Source of the DNA: Rotaria sordida
Lineage: Eukaryota; Rotifera; Eurotatoria; Philodinida; Philodinidae
NCBI GenBank assembly: GCA_905250125.1
Contig: CAJNOL010001178.1
Coordinates: 7,888 to 71,887, forward strand
Length of the DNA: 64,000 nt
Direction of reading: 5' to 3'
The notes beneath the pieces are model-generated. The model worked only from the letters and a program-made list of their open reading frames with translations, had not been told where the DNA came from and did not search any database. Shown piece by piece: positions 12,824 to 23,255 of the stretch; the stretch's first letter is position 1, and every line of letters begins with the position of its first letter. The position numbers and the translations under genes are program-made.

Positions 12824-13424
12824 CTAAAAAAAGAGACACACACACATTGTCCACTGTTCAAAGTACCATTGATTTTTAATCTTACAAGCTGATTATAAAT
12901 ACGAATAATAATGATATCGATCTATAAGAAGACAATCAATATATTGAAGAGTGTAAAGGATAGTGAAAAAAAGTTTCAATACGACGTAAAAATGTTTATT
13001 TTCATCTGTGTGTTGATACATTCTGTTATTGAAAACGATCAAAACAGAACATTAATCATTCTCCTTAAGAAAAAATACTTCTTTCGTGCTGCATTTGTCG
13101 AGACTAAACATGGTCTCTTTGATTGGTATAAATAAAAATTCAATATCGGCGGTGCTGTCCTTGACGTTGTAAGTATAGGCGTTTCAAATAATGTTTGCCA
13201 AGACAAGAAAAAAAACCAGTTAATAATACAACGACGATTGCATTTTACTGTAAAGAAAAGTTTTGCTGTCAATGAATAATCATGACTACTATATTCAGTC
13301 ATTTAAGAAAAGTCTTTTCATGAAATCATACAATCCCGACTATAATCATCAAGAGCATTTTTTTATTTCGATCTTAAACGAAGCATACTGATGATTGTAT
13401 CAAACTGTATTCAATACTAAGGGG
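12824..13424. other. Upstream flank of the SAM gene
   Basis: A first exon of the SAM gene is expected here or further upstream, but no frame with the needed phase and a good donor was found. The 74-87-codon frames at 12911-13302 overlap on opposite strands and are not supported. Confidence 0.35.
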
Positions 13425-14898
13425 GCATTTCAAAATGTTTGCCGTTCTGACGCGGCATAACTGATTTATTTTAATTACATTTTGATATATTATTTGTTTC
13501 TTTTCATGTATGTATGCGTATACACGAAGTATATTTTTCTATTTCTATTCAATATTCTTTAACTCTAGATTATTCATTTTCTCCAAAAACAAGGAATTTT
13601 TTAATCCGTGATAAAACTTTTGTCCAACTTTATTACGTTAAAAACGTGATCATGATATTTGTCTCATTCTTTCTTGAGACTTTTCTTTTATTTTGAATAT
13701 CAGCCATCTGTAGCTTGACATTAAAAAAAAAATTCTTTAAAAAGTACTTGAAAACTTGATAAAACATATTATAGATGAATTAAGTTTATAGAGAACAGCT
13801 TGTGTCAAATTGAATATGTAGTTAAACTGTAGTTTATGAGAAATAGTGAAATAAAATAGCATCCATTCATCTATCTTTCTCTCTTTTTCAGTCGTTTTGC
13901 TAACAGAAGAAATATTCACTTATCAGGTTCTCTATTTCTCCTCTCTTTTGATCTTTTCGTCTCTTTGATGTTCTTCTCTTCTCTAATTTAAAAAAAAATG
14001 AATGACACTGAAAAGATATAGAAGCTAAATGATATGAAGAATGATGTAAAATGTTTAAAAAATTAATCATTATTTGTGAACAGAAATTTATTAAAAGAAA
14101 TATCAAAATTTTTTTATAATGGATTTATCAAAATAGTAAAAAAATATTCATATGTAAAAGCAAAACTTTAGCAGATAAATTGATTTCATTGCTAACACCA
14201 TTGAGGAACTTTTAGTCTTTTATCCCTTCCATACACCCTGTCTTTTTTAAACAGTTCATATCGTTCTTGATATTATTTAGCTTCTGCATCGTTTCAGTAT
14301 CATTCATTTTTTTTTAAATTAGAGAAGAGAAGAACATCAAAGAGATGAAAAGATCAAAGGAGAGGAGAAATAGAGAACCTGATAAGTGAATATTTCTTCT
14401 GTTAGCAAAACGACTGAAAAAGAGAGAAAGATAGATGAATGGATGCTATTTTATTTCACTATTTCTCATAAACTACAATTTAACTACATATTCAATTTGA
14501 CACAAGCTATTCTCTATAAACTTAATTCATCTATAATATGTTTTATCAAGTTTTCAAGTACTTTTTAAAGAATTTTTTTTTTAATGTCAAGCTACAGATG
14601 GCTGATATTCAAAATAAAAGAAAAGTCTCAAGAAAGAATGAGACAAATATCATGATCACGTTTTCAACGTAATAAAGTTGGACAAAAGTTTTATCACGAA
14701 TCAAAAAAAATTCCTTGTTTTTGGAGAAAATGAATAATCTAGAGTTAAAGAATATTGAATAGAAATAGAAAAATATACTTCGTGTATACGCATACATGCA
14801 TGAAAAGAAACAAATAATATATCAAAATGTAAAATAAATCCGTTATGTCGTGGCAAAAAGGCAGAGCGGCCGACCGAACGGCAAACATTTTGAAATGC
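13425..14898. mobile_element. Foldback element with ~580-bp inverted arms
   Basis: The sequence from 13425 to about 14010 recurs, inverted and nearly identical, at about 14310-14898. The unique centre is about 300 bp. Both ends carry GCATTTCAAAATGTTTGCCG (right end inverted). The arms differ near the ends by a short GC-rich insertion (about 14851-14880) and a few substitutions. The same 60-residue frame therefore appears once in each arm. No transposase is seen, so this is a non-autonomous foldback or large MITE. Confidence 0.85.
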
Positions 14899-15126
14899 TT
14901 CCTAAGTGAAGATATGTTATTCTTTCAGATTCAAAAAAAAAATCTTTTTTACATCCACAGTTGAAAAATAAAAGAGAATCAAGTATGATTTCAGTCTTAT
15001 TTATTCTGTATTTGTTTATTTATCGTTGTAACATTCAATTTTTTGTAAGAAATAAATTTGTTTCAGATTTAAGTTTCGTTGAATATCTTTTTCTCAATTA
15101 AACTCTAATTTAATGTAAAATTCTTC
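14899..15126 (+). other. 5' flank of the ADP-ribosyltransferase gene
   Basis: AT-rich flank between the foldback element and the ATG at 15127. No exon or clear core promoter motif was identified. Confidence 0.4.
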
Positions 15127-15948
15127 ATGGGTCAACGTCCTAGTTGGCTTACAGATTCACCGATAGTCAACAAAGAATGGGTTATTGTCGATACTGCAGT
15201 AACGATTCGAGCACGAAACTATCGACGTAGTCTGCGACGTACGTGGGAATGCAATAGCTTTTCTGGCATTGTTGATGATATTAGAACTTTATATTTGGAA
15301 GGTGATTTAAAAGCTCCTTTGGGTCTGAAAGCATATCAAGATATTGACAAGTTACTCAAAGAAGCTTGCAGCCAAAATGATGTCGAAAAAGTAGTCAAAG
15401 CATATACACTGGCAAATAGTTTTCATGCTCTTGTGAATTCGCATTTAGCTAATTTGGTAAGTACCAATAATTTGAAGGACATTGGCATGGATCCAGATGC
15501 TCCTTTTATGACATATTGGTATGGTCCACTAGACTTTGCCTGTATTCTCGTTTATGATCAGCAACTAGAGAAGTATCGACCCAATCAAAATCAAAAAGTT
15601 TATCGTGGTATGACTGTACCACAGGAGGTCGTAGTGTCGTATCGCGTTGGCACACGTCTTATGAACAAAACATTTGTGTCGACCTCAAAATGCAAGCAGG
15701 TTGCTCTTTATTTTACCGGCAAATGTCCAGATTTGGTAACATGCATATGTATATATACTTTGAAACCAGGTGTCCGACGAACTGCACTTGATATTACAAA
15801 CCTATCGGCTGTGGAAGGTGAAGAAGAGATCATTATTCTACCATATTCAACTTTCGAAGTAACAAATGTTAGACTTACTGCCAATGAACCAGACTCTATC
15901 GATTATACAATTGAACTTCAAGAATGTCACAATGAAATAGATGATTAA
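15127..15948 (+). CDS. NAD:arginine ADP-ribosyltransferase (eukaryotic ART type)
   Basis: The enzyme transfers ADP-ribose from NAD to protein arginines. The single-exon frame encodes 273 residues. The R-S-E triad of the arginine-specific family is complete: YRGM with Arg160, FVSTS at 183-187, and an EGEEEI segment in which Glu232 and Glu234 form the ExE motif, followed by ILPYSTFEV. The N-terminal helical part, with ALNSFH-like and YYGPLDFA-like features, fits animal and rotifer ARTs. No signal peptide or membrane anchor is visible, so an intracellular location is inferred. There are no TPR repeats attached, unlike the remnants near 28 kb. The gene looks intact and no upstream exon is needed. 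Bdelloids have many such genes; the physiological target is unknown. Confidence 0.9.
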   Translation: MGQRPSWLTDSPIVNKEWVIVDTAVTIRARNYRRSLRRTWECNSFSGIVDDIRTLYLEGDLKAPLGLKAYQDIDKLLKEACSQNDVEKVVKAYTLANSFHALVNSHLANLVSTNNLKDIGMDPDAPFMTYWYGPLDFACILVYDQQLEKYRPNQNQKVYRGMTVPQEVVVSYRVGTRLMNKTFVSTSKCKQVALYFTGKCPDLVTCICIYTLKPGVRRTALDITNLSAVEGEEEIIILPYSTFEVTNVRLTANEPDSIDYTIELQECHNEIDD

Positions 15949-17037
15949 CTTTTTTTTTGTTAGTTCACTATGAAGTGTGATTTCTTCAATGTTCGAGATC
16001 GTTTTCTCTTCCACGTTTGATTAATGTATAGCACATATCAATAACGAAACTTGTTTTCTTGGGATATGGCTGAAGAAACGACCCACACTGACAGCCATAC
16101 TCACAGCAGCGCCCACTCACATCATTTCATATTTTATTATAGTCCAGATTATTTTTTGTATTCTCTTAAGATTATCAAAACGAGATATTTTTGTCTATAT
16201 CGAACAAATCCAAAACAGCAAGCTGACAAAATGAAATAGATATGTAAATGACGATATAATAATAAAGGATAGAGAAAAATGAGTCAACTGGAAAAGGCAC
16301 TGTTGTTTGTCTCTGTGGAACACTTGTTTTAAAGTAAATATCTGGTATTCTAGATGTCTGCTATTTTGAGATCTACACTATAAAATATTCTATAAGCTTT
16401 GAATGAGACATTTGACCATTACACCACATTAGTATGTGAAATCGCACACGTTTATCTATACGGAGAGACATTAGGGACACATAACGAGACTATCAAATGC
16501 AATTTTATTAAAGTACTTCGCGAACTATTATTATGATAGATTTTTAAAAAATTCGAGTGATTTCATTTCCTTTTTTTGTCACAGGAATGAGTGGTAAATG
16601 TGAGTTTGGTTTGGTCGGAAGACGATGTATGAAAGTAGTAACAGAAAAGATATTGTTGTAGTGTTACTAATAGATACTCTTTATTTTAATGTTAGATAAT
16701 CAACTACTATTAAACGGATGCATTAATAAACCAGTAAGAAGAATAGGATGTGAGTGTGTGTAAGTGTGGTCTTCAGCGACTTTCATTCACCTGAACCCTA
16801 CCCACAGTCATATCAACACCCATATCCTTTTTTAATGTTTTATTTTTGACATTTTTACTTTTCACGCTATTCAGGTAAGTCGAATGAGTAGCAGTGTGCT
16901 TTTGATATAGGCATGTAGTAGATATAAAGGAAAATAGAAGAAAGAATAAAAGAAACATGTAGTCAATTGAAAGAAAACACGAGATTTTCTCTTTTTGCAC
17001 AACGACATCATAAACCACGAAACATACAAGCACAAGA
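15949..17037. other. Intergenic, no gene seen
   Basis: Contains a short CA/GT-rich patch near 16060-16125 and a GTGTGTGTAAGTGTGG-like patch at 16750. The frames present overlap on both strands without domain support. Confidence 0.5.
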
Positions 17038-17262
17038 ATGGCTGATCGTGAAGAACCTTTATGTAATATGATGCAGTCGTGTATATGCTTGCATTGCAAT
17101 AAGTATCTATATCTCATTCATATGGGCGTACATGTAAAAGCTTTATTACCTGTCTCTAACAATCTCATGCAAGAAGCTAATGAATTCGAGCAACAAATAA
17201 TGGCTATCTTAGAAACTACTTTTGAGACATGTGCTAATGCTGAGACGGAATGTAACAGATGA
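17038..17262 (+). CDS. B-box-like zinc-finger N-terminus, probably truncated
   Basis: A 74-residue frame. It begins with an acidic stretch, then ICLHCNKYLYLIHMGVHVKAL, with the Cys/His spacing of a B-box-like finger, followed by the start of a helix (SNNLMQEANEFEQQIM). This layout resembles the B-box plus coiled-coil start of TRIM/NHL-type proteins that are common in bdelloids. The frame stops at 17262. The following 200 bp continue in other frames with stops, so the downstream part is lost. It could be a short functional protein or a gene remnant. Confidence 0.45.
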   Translation: MADREEPLCNMMQSCICLHCNKYLYLIHMGVHVKALLPVSNNLMQEANEFEQQIMAILETTFETCANAETECNR

Positions 17263-17642
17263 CGAACAATAACATTGGAAAAAGTCAACTAGCTGTTTGT
17301 CGCACATATGAATACAATTGAAAATCGATGACAATATCTCAATAAAAAAAAGGACGATCTTACTAGGGGACTATCTATGGAAGTTAGAAAACGCTTCGAT
17401 TTTGTTCAAGCCATAAGAATGAAGTATTAACAACGAAGAACCAAAGAAAAGAAATAAACACGCTGAAAGTCAAAATAATCGATTCATATGATTTTATGAG
17501 TATTAGTAAATAATCTAATTCATGAGAATTTTCAAAACATAACATTTTGAAGGTCGCATAGATCGGTCTCTAGTGACACTAAATAAATATTTAATATTGA
17601 TTTGTTAAAATTATAATAACTTTAATTATACATACTTTCAAG
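17263..17642 (+). other. Decayed continuation of the B-box ORF, then spacer
   Basis: Frame-shifted coding-like fragments are visible to about 17460. The rest is AT-rich sequence ending in the acceptor of the next exon. Confidence 0.35.
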
Positions 17643-18293
17643 ATCACCGAGCAGAAAATCAACAATTTTCTGCAAGAATAGGATCTGCGCAAGATCGTCC
17701 TGCACCAAATCAAAACATTCTTCTCTATCCTCGGCCCTTCAAAAGAATGATAGTTCGACTTGCAGATGTTTCTACATTCGGTGATAGTCGTTTAAGTGCT
17801 TATCTTAATGTAAGGTCAACCGAAAATATTTTTGACTATACATTATGTTCTTTCCTTGAATAGAGAGTGCAAAATAGTAGTGGAAAGAAAGGCAAACTTA
17901 ATAGAATGGTACTGGTGCTCTCATTTCTTGAGACATAACATCAAAATGCGACTTCAACTAAGACTAATTTCATACTAAAGCGTCTTCCGATTATTCAGAA
18001 ATACATAGTTGATGACGATGATAGATTACAAGTCATTCTTGCCATACAAGTCTTCGTATATCATCTTAGTAATGATACAGAGGCTGGTAAGGCTATCAAT
18101 ATATTCACTATGAATTGTTTAATTCTAAATCATAGATCAAATAATGACGACGATGCTTAAATTTTTTCTTCATCAATAATGCATTAATAAAGAAACTCTT
18201 CTCGAATGGTATACCAATGGTGATCAATACAACATTGTTGGATATGATAAAGCAAAGCAATATGCGAAAGATTTCATCGAGACGCTCGAATAA
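17643..18293 (+). pseudogene. W2-domain (eIF5/eIF4G/eIF2B-epsilon type) gene with two in-frame stops
   Basis: Three exons with correct GT-AG sites and matching phases: 17643-17809, 17864-18086 and 18136-18293. The last two form a W2-like HEAT domain found at the C-terminus of translation factors: KRLPIIQKYIVDDDDRLQV, then AIQVFVYHLSND, then INKETLLEWYTNGD and AKDFIETLE before the stop, with the aromatic/acidic AA-box character of the family. The first exon carries a proline-rich piece, YPRPFKRMIVRLADV. TAA codons at 17936-17938 and 18177-18179 interrupt an otherwise well-kept frame. The upstream exons were not found. It is most likely a recent pseudogene; a sequencing error or stop readthrough is less likely. 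Confidence 0.55.
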
Positions 18294-20732
18294 TAACAGT
18301 AACAACTGTGCAATCACAACAGTCCAAGCAAGAGTTGTAGTTTCCCTTAGATGTTCAACGATAATGACACATTTCACTTTTACTTTATTTTTATTCAAGA
18401 GGCGTCTTCTAAAGGACGCGTTTTAATTTTCCTCATCTATATTTACAATTTTTGTTATATTCAAGTGAATACGTTAAATTAAAAAACCTATGATTCTGCA
18501 TCATTCAACATGTGTTCTTGAAAGTTTTATAATCGCTTTCTTATCAATGATAAAATAATTCATATTATCTACAGGTACAATATTAAACGGTTCACTGACA
18601 TTTATTTATGAGGAGTAAGTGTGAGATTTTAATGTTTGCGATAGAAGTACTGAGTAAGTAACTCAATAACAAGAAGCAAGAAACGCGATAAATGATTTTT
18701 ACGATGATTTTGTCTGATACGTTTAGTTATTATTCCCTTAAAGGCTTATATTTAATTGCTCAGTATGCATATTTTTTATTAAGCGACCAGTAGTTTTAAC
18801 ACAGTGAATAATTTGAAAAGCTTAGTGATTAATTTAAAACAAATCGGTATTTAATCTATTTTTGTTCCTTTTTTTTTAGAAATTTATACATCAGTAGAAA
18901 TAGTGTAACTACAACTAATATAAGTTTATTGCATCAGTAATACTTTTTAAGATTTTGATGCTCTATGATGACATATTTTTTTCACCAATTTTAACATCTT
19001 TAGAAGCACATAGTGGTTTCCAACAGTTTAATCTAATTGCCATGACGACGGTATGGGCATGGGTATTGCTCTACTCTTCACACACCCACGCTTTATATTA
19101 TAATATACGACATTTTTTTTGACTGATGATGCCAACATGAAGAATCACTTTTCTATTTACATGAAAACGTTTTCATCGAAAAATAAAAAATGACTACTGA
19201 TGCAAATACTATTATATTTAATGAGCAAATTCAATTAATTATTGGTACTTTAATTCTAATATTGAATCAATTATTAATTTCTTAAGCAAACATAATAGTT
19301 ATCAAACAGTAAATTTTCTATTGACAGTTTGATTTATTTACTGATAATATATGAATATAACTAAGCGTTTAGAAAAAATATTCAGGCTTTAATTTGTTTC
19401 ATTATTTAAGTCAACAGCCAGATGAAATGAAAAATTTACTGATTTCACAAGTTGAACGTAGTATGTCGAGGGGTCTGTCATGATCTGTGAAACAGATATT
19501 CTTTCCTTTGCTCCTCTGTCATAATCGATGATAGCGTTCAAAAAATCACTAAGAAGGCAGTCATTTTCGAAAATGTTTCAGATAAACAGACAAAATTGAA
19601 TTAATTACTATTGCGCAGATTGTAGACTTTTCAGTTTAACAGAATATTGAGCAATACATATTGCAAGTAACCATGGGCAATCTGATTGTATTCGAGAAAT
19701 AAATAGATCATTCTAAGATTTGAACTGATTTGACTCAGTTTCTCAGGTTTCAAATGTTTTCAAACTGTTGCGTCACAAAAGGCTTAAGTAACTTTTTCGC
19801 TTCCATAATATAATGATGATTGTCAAGTATAAATGAACTCGACATCAATGCACTATAACTCTTTCAAATAAAAATGCATAGATTCCCAATGAATATTTCA
19901 AAATGATTAAAATTAGTTTTCGAAAGTTACTGATGTTTTAGTGATTTGCATCATATATATTGTTTTTTTTACGGTTTCTAAATTTATTGAATGTAGACGA
20001 TTTTCAAAGTCTAGTGATTATAACTGATTTAGAATTTGAAAATAACTATTTGTCATAATCAATTTCTAAAAATTTTCATATTTCTTTTTTTTTCATAGAA
20101 AAAGAATGAATGACAACGAATTAAAGTTAAAAGTCGATGCTAATCGATTACTAGAAAATGTATAGTAATCGATTTGCTTGGACCATAAATGACTGACGGT
20201 AATCAATTTGTTCGTCTTCGTCTTTACTCGAATATAGAAACACTCTAGTACGATAATCTTGCCATCGAAGAATTCCTACACACCCGTTCGAATACGGCGA
20301 TAAAGACAAAACAACCGAGTTACTATAAAAACGTTTATGTTATCTACAGTACGCTATCCAAAAATTAGAAGTCTAGTTTTAGCTTTGTTTTTTTTTGCAA
20401 AAATAAAGATAGATAAGACATCAGTTTAAGTCAAAGTTAATATGACACTAAGACTACTTTTTGGGACAATTGTGTTTTTGTCCTAGTGAGATATGAGCGT
20501 GTCAAAATTCTACTTTGCCTGTTTTTGAAATTCATTAAATTGTTTAGTCTAGTACAAAATAAATCAAACATAAACTTCAGATTTCGATACAATAATCAAT
20601 ACTTTATTCAATCATATAAAAATAAGAAACTTATTAAATTTTGAAAAATTGTAGTGTACCGCAGAATATTATCGAAAATAAAATGCTCAGCTTATGTAGT
20701 TCAAGTTAAATGACTGAAAGATAGATGGAGAG
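18294..20732. other. Long non-coding stretch
   Basis: No supported gene. A G/T-rich patch lies near 19048-19095. Many homopolymer runs and stops occur in all frames. Confidence 0.5.
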
Positions 20733-23245
20733 TCAAAAAGAAGTCGATTGTATAAGATACGGCGATGCAGACCCTGTCGTCGGCGGTTGATTTCCAAGAG
20801 GTGCGAATTCATTGATGTTGTGTTTAAATTTTCCGTTTTTTTTTGTACTGAAAAGAGATTGCTGATGACCGTACTTACGACAACCATATATACTCAAAAT
20901 AGTTATGAGCAAAATCACAAATCCTCCAATACCAACAACACAGCCGACAATCAAACGCCAAGAAGAATCGTCTAAAGAAACAGATTGCTACTTTAGAAGA
21001 ATCTCTAAGATCAAGTCTTTATTACTATTTACCTTGATTCTGTCTCACAGTAGTGAGAGTAGTAGTATTTGCCGTTGAGACGTTGACTGGGACTACTCGT
21101 ATCAGATTGTTAAATGCTGGATCGAAATTAAGTTGACTGTTGTTCGAATTGTTGAGCGTTTGCGTCAAGTTTTTGAGTGCTGCAACGATCAAATCTTCGG
21201 ATGCGCTCGACATAAGAGTAACGTTACTCGAGAAAAGAATTGAACCTGATCTAAGGGTACACACAGAATCACAAATAAACAATGGATAAAAGAGTATAAG
21301 AGGCATAGATGACATACCGCAATGAATACAGAGTAAATCGAGTGCAAATGAAGTACAATGGTGAATCATTGCTTATCAATGAACAGAACTAAGTAAATGA
21401 GAGAATTACAGACATATCATAGACGACTTGTTGATGCTCATACCACTTCCTCTAGGCTGGAAGTCAAATTTTGACTGCAAGATGATGTCAAATTGCTGCA
21501 ATCATTTGACCACTCAATATTAGTAATACGACCGGACCACAGCAGACTGAATTCTGAAAATTTAAAGAAGCAAGGTTCATAACAGCGCAATTATCTTTTA
21601 CAAAAGGAAAACAGATATCACAATCTAGTTGAGAAGAGTGTAAGATCGTTTACCCCTCATCTCGATCAGAATCCTAATATCAAATCACCATCATACAGAA
21701 GTACTCATCTCATGTTATGATAACATAGATTCACGAAATTCCAGGTGTACAATTCATCGATCGATGATCTATGCAATCAGTATTGTGTTCAATTGTGATT
21801 AGCGTCATCATATTTAAGTTATTTAGGGTGAAGTTAGTCAAAGTAACTTAACTTGGGAAGTTAGAACTTATCAGTAAGTGGTCAGTTATCACCAGAACCC
21901 TGCATTGGACACCTGAAGAATTTTTTTTCAAGTCAATATCAGAGTTGTATCACTAAAACAGCATAGTATTTTTCCTCTTACATAGTAACAAGTTTACTTT
22001 TTATATGTTAAGTAATAAATAAAAGTGCACTATCTCATAGATACATAAATAAGTTTCAAGAAAAAAAAGAACATCAGGGAAACATTCTCAGTAACAAACA
22101 ACACAAAAGGAAGTACATATGCTAGTCAAACAAACCTTCGGAATTTCTCTAAATCAAAGTCTGAGTCGAGTTTCGGAGTCAAAAAGTCTGACTTCACAAG
22201 GCTCTAGTTACCACTTTCTGATAACTAATTTCATATTATCGTTTTTCTTTTTGAAAAAAGTCGCTTGGAGAGAACGCTTGTAACTTTCGAAGGGAAAGTG
22301 ATAGAAACCTGAGGTTTTCATTGTTGGATAGAGTACAGCGGGATACATAGTATTATGATATAATCAGGCCTCCAGGTAAGGTTTGCCATGGTAAATCTTT
22401 GAATAGAAATTCGACGAGATGACCATTCCCTAAATGTATGACAGATTTTGATTTCCAAATAGTGAAATCAATAGCCCGGATCAAGATCTACGATTCCAGA
22501 TCGGTCCCATATCTGTATCTCTTACAGTTCGAGAGTTATAAAGTATTCTTCGCAAAGGTATCTACTTCTACCCGGACATAGGCAAAAGTTCTAAAAACAC
22601 TTGATACATGGAGTATCAGATACTCTAAGTATCGTGGCGTTGTTTATTTGGAGTTTGAGGAACGTTTTTGAACTTGAATCAGCTTCAAAAGAGGTTATAC
22701 TTTTCCGAAGAATGCTTATGGCTCCCGAACTGTAAGAGATACAGATCTGGAACCGATCAAGAATCGTAGATCTCGATCCGAAAAATTGATTTCACTATTT
22801 GAAAATAAAAATCTGCCATACATTTAGGGAGTGGTAATCTCGTCGAATTTCCATTCAAAGATTTACCATGGCAAACTTTATCTGAAGGCCTGATTATTTT
22901 ATAATACTATGTGTCCCGCTGTGCTCTATCCAATAATGAAAACCTCAGATCTCTATCACTTTTCCTTCAAAAGTTACAAGCATTCTCTCCAAGCGACTTC
23001 TTTCAAAAAATCTATAATGGTAACTGATCAATTTTCAAGTTATCAGTTGCTCCTTAGTAAATCTACATGTAGTTACTATAGTTGTAATCAAGTTTGAATT
23101 TGTAATATAGAAAAATTTTATGGCGTTCAATCTAATTGAACAGCACTGATACCACTTCTTTACTCACCTGGCAAAGAGCCATTGGTAGTGGTTGAAACTG
23201 CCAATGAAGAGCCACTGGTGGTTGTTGAAACATTTGATGAAGAGC
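20733..23245 (-). CDS. Single-pass membrane mucin-like protein (5' end beyond gap)
   Basis: Exons on the minus strand: up to 23245 down to 23168, then 21553-21444, 21388-21318, 21250-21033 and 20971-20733. All have GT-AG sites and consistent phases. The upstream exon is Ser/Thr-rich (STTTSGSS and STTTNGSLP), a mucin-type O-glycosylated stalk. The next exons hold NLTSS-type N-glycosylation sites, paired cysteines and a SEA-like region, SGSILFSSNVTLM followed by DLIVAALKNLTQTLN. A transmembrane helix follows (WRLIVGCVVGIGGFVILLIT), then a basic cytoplasmic tail of about 50 residues. A 10-N gap interrupts the repeat-coding exon at 23246-23255, so the extracellular part is incomplete. The function is unknown; a surface glycoprotein is inferred. 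The 1.6-kb intron holds a foldback element. Confidence 0.65.
22206..23025. mobile_element. Foldback element in an intron (~820 bp)
   Basis: About 22245-22560 recurs inverted at about 22690-22995 with roughly 85-90% identity by eye, around a unique centre of about 130 bp. Both ends carry AGTTACC-type sequence. No protein is encoded. The element lies inside the 1.6-kb intron of the mucin-like gene. Confidence 0.75.
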
Positions 23246-23255
23246 NNNNNNNNNN
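23246..23255. other. Assembly gap (10 N)
   Basis: Ten N residues sit inside the Ser/Thr-rich exon. The length is probably nominal, and extra stalk repeats may be missing. Confidence 0.9.

Noticed and set aside
13737-14797. Two copies of a 60-residue frame
   Set aside because: Mirror images caused by the inverted arms of a foldback element, not duplicated genes.
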